64,000 nucleotides of DNA, taken from Rhizoctonia solani (lineage: Eukaryota > Basidiomycota > Agaricomycetes > Cantharellales > Ceratobasidiaceae). Within the stretch, counting starts at the first letter, position 1. Each line of letters starts with the position of its first letter. The notes beneath the pieces are model-generated. The model ran no database searches, was not told the DNA's origin, and was given only the letters and a program-made list of their open reading frames with translations. Positions 10,018 through 21,158 of this stretch are shown in pieces. The position numbers and the translations under genes are program-made. The stretch lies in contig NC_057371.1 of NCBI RefSeq assembly GCF_016906535.1, positions 1,302,001 through 1,366,000 of the forward strand, written 5' to 3'.

Positions 10018-12829
10018 CTACTTGTGCGTCATTGCGTCAACACACAATACGCCACCTCTTTCGCTCCACGGGTACGCCCATTCAGACAACCACTCGCGAA
10101 CAGCTGTACCCAAGCGTGCTTTGGAGGCACCTCGTGCAGCATCCTGCGTCCCCGTGTGCTTCTCTTCCCCAACTATAACATATGCTACAAAAATCATCTT
10201 GAGAACACTGTACCACGTGTATGCGCATGCAGGCCACTTACCTAAACCAAAATACTGCTCTTTTTCAAGCTGCTCAGGTCTAGATCAGCATGAGGTGCAT
10301 TTGTACGTACACCTGTACTCACCTCGAGTAAAAAGTCCTGCAATGCCTCTACACCTTCGGCAGCATGCAACCCGTGAAGATCCAAGAGACATTCCATCCT
10401 TTCCTCTGCCCTGAGCCCCTTTCCGTTCTCGCCAAGTGCTGTCATACTGGCTACTCCCAAAACTACACCAAGCTCGCCCCCACACATCTTGCCTCGTTCT
10501 GCGCGATCGCGCGGGTCATCGCTCCAGGATGCGTCGCGGTGACGTACAGCATCGACAGCAGTGCGTACACGCTCTCGAACAATCTTACGCGCCGCCTCGC
10601 CACTCTCGTCGACCATCTTACGGTTCAGCTCGTGCGCGTCCTTGGAGAACCGTTTGGCTGCAGCCCCATCTCCGCGGCGCCATGCGTCGGCCGCCCGCGA
10701 AAGGCATGCATTACGTGCGGCGCCAAGCTGGATAGCTCGTTGTCGATAGGTCATGTACATATTATTTAGCATATCGCCTGTAGGAAGAGTGGGCAAGAGC
10801 GATGGCGGACGAAGCCGAATTCTGGGCGATGATCGAGGAGCAGCAGCTGGTTTGGTGTTTGTGCCCGAAGCGGTACGAGTTGGAGCGGGAGTGCCTTTCT
10901 TCACAGCACTTGCAAAGCGAGATCGCCCTGGATCGTGTTTAGGAGCAGCGCTGGAAGACCGACCAAGCAGCGGGAAATCCTCAACGGGGGGTTCTTCAAC
11001 TGGTGCGTCCACTGGCCCAAGGTCTGTGCGAGCCATGGAATTGACTATTCCACTGACATCAGACTCTTGCGGCAGAGTATGCAAGAATTCGCAATGTTCG
11101 CCCTTGGCGCATTGACTGCGCAACCAAAACGGCAGAGAGCACGCTCTATATCGTGACTGATAATATATTAATAAATAGAAAGTAAGCCCTCAAATACGCT
11201 CACCTAAAGCGGCAATCAGCTCTACGGCACTCCCCAGCCAGATAATATCTGCACACTCGATTGGCAGCGGTGCTCCCCGAGTTTGTGGTAGCCTTGCCAG
11301 CGACAGCCTGTCCTTTAGTTGCTCCCCGGGTCTGTACAAATGTTTCCCTCGGAACGACGGCCACTCCAGATGAGCGCGTAACTTGGCTAGGGGTTTGTCC
11401 TGTTGCTGGAGGAGCCTTGACTTGAATCGCTTTGGAACCCGGTTTCGTGCGTTCCATTAGTAATGCAACTGCATTGTCAAACTCCCACCCTGCTTGTGAA
11501 AGCGCATCTTCGAGATCAACATGTGAAACGCTTGGCCCAAATATACGTGCCAAAACCTCCAAGGGAGTAAGAGAGAGGGGGTCGTCATACCCTTCGATTC
11601 CTATCCCGGAACGGCCATTCCTCCGCCATATGTCCATAGTAATCTTCTTCGGGATCGTTATAGGTTTGTACATCCGAGAAGAATTGCACGGTACCAGGCG
11701 GACGCGTACCAAAGGGAGAAAATTCGTCTTCGTCGTCAAAGGAGTTGTGTCTGGGGCGATTCCCTAGTACACCTGAAGTTGGGACAGGCACAGCCGCGGA
11801 AGGAACGGGCGAATCGGAGGACAGTGGCGAGGGTCCGATACCTGGTGGGCTAAGACTGGAAGATACCCCTGGTTGGGTGGGAATGGCGCTAGGGGCCGAG
11901 CTCGGGAAAGATGATCCCAAGGACGAGCCAGGTGTGAGAGGACGAGGATAGAAACTATCTGAGGGAACGAGTGGTGCGGCGATGGCTAAATTAGATGTGC
12001 CCCTGCGAAAACATGAGACGTCAGGTCGGCGACAGCCAATTAGAAGGGGATTACATACTTATGGGGAGAACCATGACCCCAGACGTCTGGGGATGGGGTA
12101 TCTCTATGAAGGGACCCAGACATGGCAGAAGCCTGTCTGGACAACATACCAGGTCTAAATTCTAAAGCCTTTGCATTGAGATGGCGAGGCGAGGGCAAGG
12201 GAGATGCGGGTCTTGAGCCAGATAGACCACCAATTACTCCAGGAAAGGCATGGGTGGTTGCATGACCGAGCGTGGGACTGGCTGAAGGTGAATTGCCGAG
12301 GGCATAGGCCTGAAGATTGGCGGCTAGGGGCGAAGTAACACTGGCAGGTGTGTGTGGCCGACGAAATGATGTAGATAATGGTGACCCGCTCGCAGAGGGA
12401 GTATCTGGGCGCGGGAGACGGAATGAGGTGGAGGATGCACGGGACAAAGGCCGTCGGGTAGGTGTGGCCAGCGAGACCAATGATATTCCGTCGATATCGT
12501 CCTTGTGTTTGTGCATAAACTCGAGGACATACGCGTCGAGATCGGGCTGAAAACGGAAAGCGACAGTGAGCCCAAGGGCCACGGGGGAAGCGATTGTATT
12601 GAAACATATGTCTCACCGATGATTCCGGGATGCTCAGCTTTTCCGCTAGTAGGTTCTTGACCTCATCTTCCTTTTCTTCCGCTAGTAGCGAAGCAATCTT
12701 GGCAGCAAGTCCAGCGTTGCTGACCTCGGGGCCATCAGAATCCCCTGTGGGGCTCTTGGAGTTGTGCTCGCGCTGAAGTACCGCGAGGTATGCACGTATA
12801 TGACCATACTTGTCGCCAGCGTCGTCCAT
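10018..12829 (-). CDS. CCCH zinc-finger and Smr-domain protein
   Basis: A predicted RNA-binding protein with a C-terminal DUF1771-Smr unit, a domain linked to nicking of nucleic acid. The start is MDDAGDKYGHIRAYLAVLQ at 12829. A helical segment (AGLAAKIASLLAEEKEDEVK) and a long Ser/Pro-rich part follow. A CUE-like segment comes next (SHVDLEDALSQAGWEFDNAV). Two CCCH fingers follow: CRYYLAGECRRADCRF and, after an intron, RSQCAKGEHCEFLH. DUF1771 is at about 10600-10750 (YRQRAIQLGAARNACLSRAA). The Smr domain starts with LLDLHGLHAAEGVEALQDFL. It continues over two introns into EQLEKEQYFGL, AYVIVGEEKHTG and WLSEWAYPWSERGGVLCVDA, with a TAG at 10018-10020. The frame shifts by one near 11597, where the Arg-rich codons before DDPLSLTPLEVLA carry one surplus G or lack two bases. 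Confidence 0.8.
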
Positions 12830-14353
12830 CGAGCCTATAAAACGTATGTCATCTACACGGTTGACATCGAGCGGCCGCTGAGATCCCGCATTGACACGTT
12901 CAATCACGTGATTTATATTACGTGCTCCCGCCTTAAGCTTTTGTTTCTCTCACATATGTCGTGAAAGTAGCTAGGTTCCTGTCGAGTTATGAAATCTATA
13001 TTTGTCACCATACTAAAGGCCCGATGAGCTATACACTTTATCAACCTAATTGACTACGAGTGTGATGAACACTTTTGTATAGGCGCTGAACCAGACTAAC
13101 CATCCACCCTAGGCCTGGGAAACGGAGAAGGAACACGGAGATACATGACCATGATCACAGCATATCAGCTCAAACATTAATAAATGAACGGTACTTATAT
13201 ATTAATTTTCCCAAAAGTACTATCGATGGGTTATACCTTAACTGTAGTACAGCCGACCACGCATATATACAGTTGGTATCATAAATTAAATTGTAAAACG
13301 GAATATATCTTGGCTCCCACTCAGCTTCAGCAAATGCTGTTTTGAAAGGGCACGATGATCCTCTCTCCGTCTAAGTACATTAGTAGCATCTGTGTGAGTC
13401 TCCCGTAACAAGTAGAACCACCAGAGCTTTAAACATTTCCTCTCAAGCGAGCAATATACTAGGATTGGACGGTATGATAATATGCTTACTAACCAAGAAA
13501 AATGAATCCAAATTGCCTGCGATTGCAGGAAGGTCTGCTCTATTCACAACTCTGAATCGCAGCGACAGTAGTAATGGACAGTACGTGTAACCAATTTTTG
13601 CCACTCCATTGCCTCAGGCCGCTCGATAACCACGATTTTAGAGTAGTTTTCCGACCTCCTATCTAATTGACTATATAATCAAGTTCAAATCAATTTATTT
13701 CCACTCCCTCAAGTCTTTTCCCACCCGCCAAGCTGAGCCCCCTAATTGTTGCTGGAAAATATTTCTAGCCAGTATCTAAATGCTGCTCCTGGTAATATGG
13801 GGGTCATGTGTTGACAACCATGCGGATATATGTGCGTCAATTAGCCGTGTGGAGGATTTCACATACAGTTGAGGTACTCGCCACCCCGCGTGCGGGGACT
13901 TTACGAATCAAAATTTGAGCCCTTCCTCAAGTGGGACTCGAACGTTTGCGACGTTCTAAAAGTTCTTGATTTGGTTTCAGGAGTACTCAACTTGACGATA
14001 ACTATCCGTTATTGAAAGTTGGACCTTGTCAGTTTATATTACATGCCAAGTCACTCTTCTCAATCGAAGTAGGAGGCATGCTGTATCTCCAGAGTTTATG
14101 CTTTTCAATGAGAGACGCGGTTAGGCTTAGTCATACGATTGATTTCAACGCACAATCTTGGCAAGAGTGATCATGCTTGCTCTTCCCACTTCTACGACGG
14201 CTAACTTGCATCAGCCCAACTACTTCTCTAGAAGACCACTCATCAATTATCAAACGCAAGACCGTGGATCCGTCTGAACGGCCCTGCCTACGCATAAAAC
14301 CCCGAGTGGACGCAACAGCTGAAGCGCCTTCATCCTTGTGCCTCCCTCAACAT
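12830..14353. other. Gene-poor AT-rich intergenic stretch
   Basis: About 1.5 kb with no frame of coding character on either strand, and no repeat or transposon signature that I can see. Short AT-rich blocks lie at 13170-13330 and 13660-13760. The promoters of the divergent CCCH/Smr gene (-) and amidohydrolase gene (+) must lie at its two ends. I see no tRNA. Confidence 0.5.
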
Positions 14354-15949
14354 ATGTCATCGCTTGCACGGATCCTTACCGATAATTATTTCGACTCGGT
14401 TCGAGCCGAGTTCGTTAAAGAGAACAATGTTATAACGATCGATAAAACCAATGGACTTATTCTTGGAGTTAGCAAGGCTTTAGACGCCTCTGACCCTCCG
14501 CCGGCTGATGTAGAAGTGATAGATTTGCGTGGCCTGACCGTCATGCCAGGATTCGTGGACACACATGTGCACTGTGGGTCGTTGCGGGCAGCGCCATCCA
14601 GATAATTTAATGATTTGTTATGCAGTCTTCTTACACCCATATGCTGAGGCATCCTGGAGCGACCAAGTAACCCGCGAAAGTGTTACCGAGCGTACAATAC
14701 GGGCAGTCAATCACGCGAAAGCTACTCTTATGGCCGGTTTCACGACAGTTAGAGACCTAGGAACCGAGGGTGCAGGCGATGCCGATATTGGGCTGCGGAA
14801 GTGTATCTCATCTCCAGTTTCGATCATTCCTGGTCCTCGTTACTTCTGTGCCTCCGAGCTATCGTAACCACCGGAAGTTATGGTGAGTTTATACCGAATA
14901 CTAATCATTATTGGAGTTCGTACTCACTATCATGCCCATAGGCCCTAAAACTCAGCTCCATCCCAATGCACAAAGCGTCGATGGAGTGTCAGGCGCTCAG
15001 GTCGCGGACGGACCAGCTGAATGCTCTCGTGTGGTTAGGCAGCACATTGGGGCCGGAGCTGATTGGGTCAAGGTGCGTAAGCAATGAAATTAAAGTGGCC
15101 GGGAACTTAAACCCTAAGTCATGCGTTTAGGTTTACGGCGGTACGTCTGTTATGCACGCATTTATTCACTTTTCTAATTTGAATGACTCGTTTAGATTAT
15201 TCTCATCGTTTCCGGGCGGCTCAAACGGCACCCATAGCCGGAATCGGCCCCATCTCTTATGGAAGAAAGACGAGTGGGATGCATTGGTTACAACGCGCAT
15301 ACCGCAGGCGTCAAGGTTGCGGTCCATGCAAACACTGCAGAAGCAGCCTTGGCTGCTATCAATGCTGGTGCTAATTCCCTCGAACATGGTTATGGATATA
15401 ACGAAGAAGTATTTGCCAAGCTTCGTGGTGGACGGGTTGTCTGGAACCCAACTTTGTCGGTGTTCAATCTCGAACCCGATACCCGAAGTGGGCTTCGCTT
15501 CAAGCAGCATTCCAGCTTGCACTGAAAGAGAACGCGAAGGTCTCCATAACCCCATGTCAGGCATTCCTATTGCAGTTGGCGGAGATACGGGCCATTCGCT
15601 CATGGGACCAATGCTGGGGAACTAAAACTTATGCACTCACTAGGTATGCCAGCAGTTCGGTCCTTCAGTCGCACTCTTGTTGGTTGGCGATGCGTACGCA
15701 GTATGGACTGGGACACACAATGGGGAGAACAGCGACTTTCGACTCAGATGAAAGAGGCGGCGCCTATGGGTGATAACGAGGTGCCGTTTGGATACCTCGC
15801 TCGTGGGTTTGCAGCGATATAATTGCCACTTCTGGCGACTTGGTGGGGACAACGAACAAGGGTTTGATGACGCTGTTAGCTCAGAGAATATTGTATTTGT
15901 GATGAAAGCTGGCAAGGTCTACAAGACTGGTGGCAAGCCAGTTGTTTAA
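14354..15949 (+). CDS. Imidazolonepropionase-like metal-dependent amidohydrolase (frame-broken as read)
   Basis: A cyclic-amidohydrolase-family enzyme, often annotated as imidazolonepropionase or prolidase-like. The true substrate is unknown. The ATG at 14354 gives SSLARILTDNYFDSVRAEF. VMPGFVDTHVH ends exon 1 with the metal-binding HxH. After an intron come FLHPYAEASWSDQVTRES and the strongly conserved NHAKATLMAGFTTVRDLGTE. Later pieces are GAGADWVK, AGVKVAVHANTAEAALAAIN, NSLEHGYGYNEEVFAKL, IPIAVGGDTGH and GDNEVPFGYLARGFAA, with the final stop at 15947-15949. These conserved blocks fall in different frames. I count eight points where a single missing base explains the jump: about 14858, 15258, 15296, 15508, 15551, 15597, 15815 and 15847. 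No conserved block is lost, so the gene is either an unpolished sequence or a very recent pseudogene. Confidence 0.75.
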
Positions 15950-16115
15950 GCGCACCTGAATGATGATAAAAACAGATTGAATATCATGAAATATATAGCC
16001 GCCAATCATTTGAACAGATCTGATAATGTAAGGATAGCATACGTCTGGGAACTGGCAAAATGAAGGAGAGATAGCGTTAATTCCATAGCTAGTTGGGTCT
16101 GTATTCAACACCGAG

Positions 16116-19100
16116 TTATTCCTCCACCTCGATTTTCGTTTCTCTGGCCGAGCGAACCAGCTCCGCTTCAACTATCGTGTCACTTAGCTCAAGATTGCCA
16201 AAATTTGGTACAGTATCGGGGTCGATTTGAATATCGAGTAGGCTTTTAAGGATCAGAGCTGCCCCAACCTTTGAGGTAACAGCATCACCCTCATGCACTT
16301 GGCTCCCCGCACACCTGGTAACATGCAAACGTCATTGAGATCCGAAAGGCGTATCGCCGGATGACTCACAGGATGGGCATCCGTCTTCACATTGACAAGA
16401 TTCCACTTTCTCAAACGCTTCCCAGAGCAACGCTGATACTTTATTGTTTATTAGTTAACGGGTGCGTGATTTACAGAATACGAACATACTATGATCAAAA
16501 GCTTTCGCACAGACCCCGCTCTCATCACCTGCAGCATCGTACCAGATTAGACTGGATGGAAGATGAGCTAACTGAATTCCAGAAATGAGAGATATATAAC
16601 CGGGCAGGGCGTTTTCTGAGGAATCCCGTTGGCATATTCCTTCGAAGGGACTTTGCATTCTGTCTTCAAATCGCTAGAAAGATGTGTTCGATTAAGGACT
16701 GCATGTGAGGCAGCATGTATAGCCTCAGCAGGGCTAATTCCTTTATCTTTGAGGAGCTGAAGAATGAACTTGGGGACGTCCATCCACATTCCTGATTGTA
16801 CGTATTACTATGGCTCGGCGTTGAGTATGAAAGGAACTTACCAGTGGTTGTGCGTTCGTAGGGAGGGGTTTGAATATCCACAATGTCAAGTATTTCTTGG
16901 CCTCTGTATTAACATAAGATACGGCTTGAACGATAATAATTCATAGATTTACCTTAACTTGAGAAAGCCAAAAACCTTTGTAAAGATTTGGATTGATCCA
17001 TAGAATGCTCTTATAGTGGATTTTTAACAGCACGGATGCGGTGGGTTTGGATAGCGTTGATGTCACTGTATGCGCCCAATTAGTCAGTTCTGAATCGATT
17101 GAGCTTTACTTACGTGAAATCGCTATACGATTGATGTTTGTCAGTTGAATTGGTTGAGAATTTACTTTGAAGACACAACTTACCGAGGGCGCGTGGTCCA
17201 GTTCACGTCGGAACGAAAAATTCGAGCTTGTTTCTCATCATGGCTAACTTGGGTAACCTGTGAATGCGTCAGACAAATTGCAAAAGATGTTTTGTCTGTG
17301 CATACAATATATGTTTGGCCCTGATGCATGAACTACAAAAGTGATTTGAGAGTAATGTATTGATCCGAGTCGGAATACGTACCACTCCGCCTTCATATAA
17401 CTGGGTAGTTCAGTACTTCAGCATTCAAGCTTCTGGATGAGATAAACACACCTCAAATATCGCTCTTGAAACTTCAATCTCTTCCAAAATCTTCACCTGT
17501 CCCTCCGAATGTAAAGTGGTATCAATGACCACATACTTTTCTTCCTCAATACCTCTGATGGAGATATATTTGGAGGGGAATGGGAGAAATTTAGGATTGG
17601 TGTGATACCTATAAAATCATCAGAACTCTATCAATCCCTAATATGAGACACGTACCAGCCGTCCCCATCTCGCTTCAAACTAGAATTACATAGATCGGCC
17701 AATGAAGGCCCGAAATATGATTGGTCGTGAAGAGAGTGAACAGGCATTTCATGGCAGCACACTGCAAATGACTCTCAAGCATCACTTTGTTGTCCAAGTC
17801 TATTAGTAACTCTCCAACATTCTAAAAAAAGCTTCGTTAGTGATCGCCAGGGACTGAATGAACCATATCTACGTTGAAAATAATTCATCTGGGTGATTCA
17901 CATAGTGTTGATCAATAGCGCGAGAGTCAGCAACAAGCACAGTCAGCGCGTCACGGGCACGTCGACCGGCACGCCCCATTTGTTGACGCTAATGGGGATA
18001 AGTAAGGAAAAGCTAAGTGGTAATCGAGATAGCCTACCAGACTGGCTAATCCGAACGGGAATCCAAGGACAATAACTGCATCAAGCGTACCAATGTCAAC
18101 ACCCAGTTCCAGTGCATTTGTTGCAACTAATCCCAGTAAATTTCCAGAAAAGGCTTCGTGCTCAATTTTCGTCGATCCTGGTGGTTTTAGAAGAGATGCA
18201 CATGTACACTGTGGAGCTTACGCTTTGCGAGTATCCGCCTCGATGCTCTAACCTTAGCCAAGATATCTGAACACCTTCAGAGGCTAGTTCTTTTCGTACC
18301 ATCTTCATGAGGCTCTCACAAGTACGACGGACCTTTAGAGATATGTCAAAGTTGGATTTATAGCAGATGCACGGCATACCTTGCAGAATACAATTGTTCG
18401 CACGCCCTGTTTCATCAAGGCCCGAAATAGCCAGCAGCTTCCTCTAATGAATTCACTTTGCCTGCAGATGGGTTCAATGGATCTATGTGCGGAGGGTTCC
18501 ACAACACAAAGTGTTTTTGCCCTGCTGGGGCCCCATCGTCTGTAATTACTTCCACGTCCTATTCGATAGTTAGCGAATAACGAACTGGGCCACACCATTA
18601 CTTAACGAACTTCAATTCCGAAAATATCAGCCATATGCTATCTGGAGTCAGGACGATGGTCATCGAACATGTTTGTACACACCTGACGAGGGTTAGTAAT
18701 CGTTGCGCTGCAGCTAATGTACCGTATGTTCTGATCTTCAGACAAAGACGTTGCCGTCCCTTACACCCAAAGTCATGCAGTAACCAACTTACTTCCATTG
18801 GCTGCGCAGACTCTTCTTAAGCGACGCATAATCATAGCGGCGTGGCTTCCGAAAGCTCCTGTATAATAGTGAAGCTCATCCACAACTACAAGATGCAGAT
18901 TTTTGAGAAATCTACTCGAAGGTAAGCTGTGAGCGCATCTTACACCGATCTGCACTCACCTCCTCCAGTGTTCCTCATTAGGAATAATGGAAGCATGAAG
19001 CATGTCCTGGCCTGATATTAATCCAAAAATTATGGTGTTTATGGTGTATGACTCACGAAGTTGGTAAATATAATAGATGCCGTCTGCCTTACAGTGTTTC

Positions 19101-20845
19101 TTAGCGCTTGTGGGGTATCCCCATCATAGGTTGCAACCTAGGCATAAAAACTGGAGCGGCTGAGAACCATATTCAGCGCATATACCCACTTTAATATCCT
19201 CCAAACCTGGGCACCGGAGTAAAAGTTGCTCAATCGCCCCTTTTTGATCTTGTGCAAGTGCCTGTCAGAGAAGTTAGTAAACCAGGGAGTATTTTCTAAG
19301 CTCAACGCACTTTGGTCGGATAAATGAACATAGCTGTCGCGGTCTTATCCTTCTCAAGTGCGCAGAGAATAGGAACCTTGGAAATGAGTACAAGTTCGTC
19401 ACAAGTGTGATAAGCAGTTTCTGGTTGTGCCATGTACCTGATAAATAACACTCTTTCCTGAAGCAGTGCTTGTGGATACAATGACGTTCTTTTGTCCCAT
19501 ATTGAATTAATAGCGGCCGCTTGATGCGAATAGAAACCAGTCACGCCCCGAGCCATCTTCAAGGCATTGGCTACATTATTCGATATTGGCCGCGCAAGTT
19601 CGCCTGAAGGGTACAATTTAATTCTCTAAAAAAACGAGAATAATAGGTAGACATACCCCAACGAGCCTCGCGTTTGTCAAAGACTCGCTCGTAGACAATC
19701 TGCTCACGGTATGGGCGAGCTTCATGGAAGTCTTTAAAGGATTTTATTACGCTTTCTATAGAGGGCCGCTCCGAAGAACTTGGAATAGTGAGGGCCTCTG
19801 AAGAGCCTGAAATCGTACTCTCTAGTATCGAGGCAGGGTTAATCGGAATGTGATCATGGGCCGCACTAGTAACCAGTGCTACCGGATCCTCGGATGTTAC
19901 TGCACACGCCGCAATCAACCTAGTATTAAACTGAGTGCTACACGCGAAAGCGACCGTTTGTACACGCACTCATTCACTGCTGCACAAAACCGATCGTTCC
20001 GTTTCTCGATCAGGTTCTTTACACCAGCGGGAGTCAGAGCAACAGGAAGAATAAGCCCACTGCCTTGAGAACCACTAGAGCCCAAGTATTCAGTTTATTG
20101 CATCTATTTTGTCAACTAAGCTCACCGTTGTGAGCCTTTCACTTTCCGCGACTCTGCAAAATCCAGAACAAGGACATGTTCCTCTTCGCTGCTATCTCCT
20201 GAAAAGTTTTGTGGCGCGTATATATCGGGTGTCCCATCTTTCCTGCAGTATCGGCGTTGACTTTGAGCTCATTGGCATTGTAATAAGCAAAGCAGATTAT
20301 GTCGGGAAGTAATGCTCTGGCACACCAAGCAATTGCTAGCGTTACTTAATGTGCGCCACAATATGATGTTACACCTACTTGATTTGCGCCACACGCTCCA
20401 GTTCCAAAGGCCTAAGTGCGTTAGATATTCGAGAAGGTTAGAGGTTTGTGTTAGGGACCCACCTTTTTAGAATGTTTTCAACTGATTGGCGGACAAGAGA
20501 GAAAGTGATTGCCAGTGCTTTCTGGAGGAACAAAATGCAATAACCGTGTTCAAAGCCTACCCCCGATGATCTCAACAATAGCTAGCAATTCTATATCCGC
20601 CAAATTACCTTGTACACTTTAAATAGCTGTTAACCATCACATAAGTATCTGTTACAAACTCAGCAACCATGGGATGAACATACATCTTGAAAAAACGTGG
20701 GCCAGTTCGACTCTTCAGACTTCTTCGCAACAACCTTTCCTTTGGACTGTGCTTTTGGTGCAGGATTGGACGTGCGCTGGTTAGGAGGCTTAGAAGGACC
20801 CGAATCAGTGGTCGCTCCCGAATTTCTCTTTCGTTTTGGAGGCAT
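16116..20845 (-). CDS. HRQ1: HRQ1-type ATP-dependent 3'-5' DNA helicase (RecQ4-like)
   Basis: A superfamily 2 helicase of the Hrq1/RecQ4 family, which acts in DNA cross-link repair and telomere maintenance (family knowledge). The start MPPKRKRNSGATTDSGPSK at 20845 is Lys-rich. It is followed by NTVIAFCSSRKH, a family signature. The Q-motif region is VTGFYSHQAAAINSIW (19,500). Motif Ia reads TAMFIYPTKV and motif II is VVVDELHYYTGAFGSHAAMI (18,850). The helicase C domain has RTIVFCK, LVATNALELGVDIGTLDAVI and motif VI QQMGRAGRRARDALTVLVAD (17,950). The C-terminal family domain reads VDWTTRPR-like, then DVPKFILQLL and a Cys-bearing region, ending SARETKIEVEE at 16116. It has many introns of ~50 bases, at least 15. 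The exact Walker A exon near 19,450 is hard to place because frames jump there. Confidence 0.85.
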
Positions 20846-21158
20846 AGTTAGTAAAAAAGCAAGCTTAAGCAATGGTAATTGAGGTTACCTCAGAGCGCCA
20901 TGGCGCCTCGATCACTTGTTGTTACTCAGACCCTGAATACCAATCTATATGATGATCACGTGTATCTGGGGAGATAGTCCCGCTCCTGGTCGTAACTATT
21001 CTGGAATCAGAGACTTCCGACCACGTCAGCATCGTGCACGGGATAGCACAATGCCTCTCAATCTCGGCCATAAAGCAGGCAGGTTCTGCAGGTCCTTGAT
21101 TCCATGTGTACGTTTCTCGGTCTATGGGTTCTCTATATAGCATTTAGGAGACTGACTC
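20846..21158. other. Divergent intergenic region
   Basis: About 310 bases between the HRQ1 start (-) and the phosphoesterase start (+), presumably a shared promoter. A short TATATAG element lies at about 21,133. Nothing else is evident. Confidence 0.4.

Noticed and set aside
13915..13960. tRNA B-box-like sequence (GTTCGAGTCC) on the minus strand
   Set aside because: The bases on both sides do not pair into a T-stem or acceptor stem, and no A box lies at the right distance.
12830..14353. Possible transposon remnant in the gene-poor stretch
   Set aside because: No terminal repeats, target duplications or transposase-like residues were found by eye.
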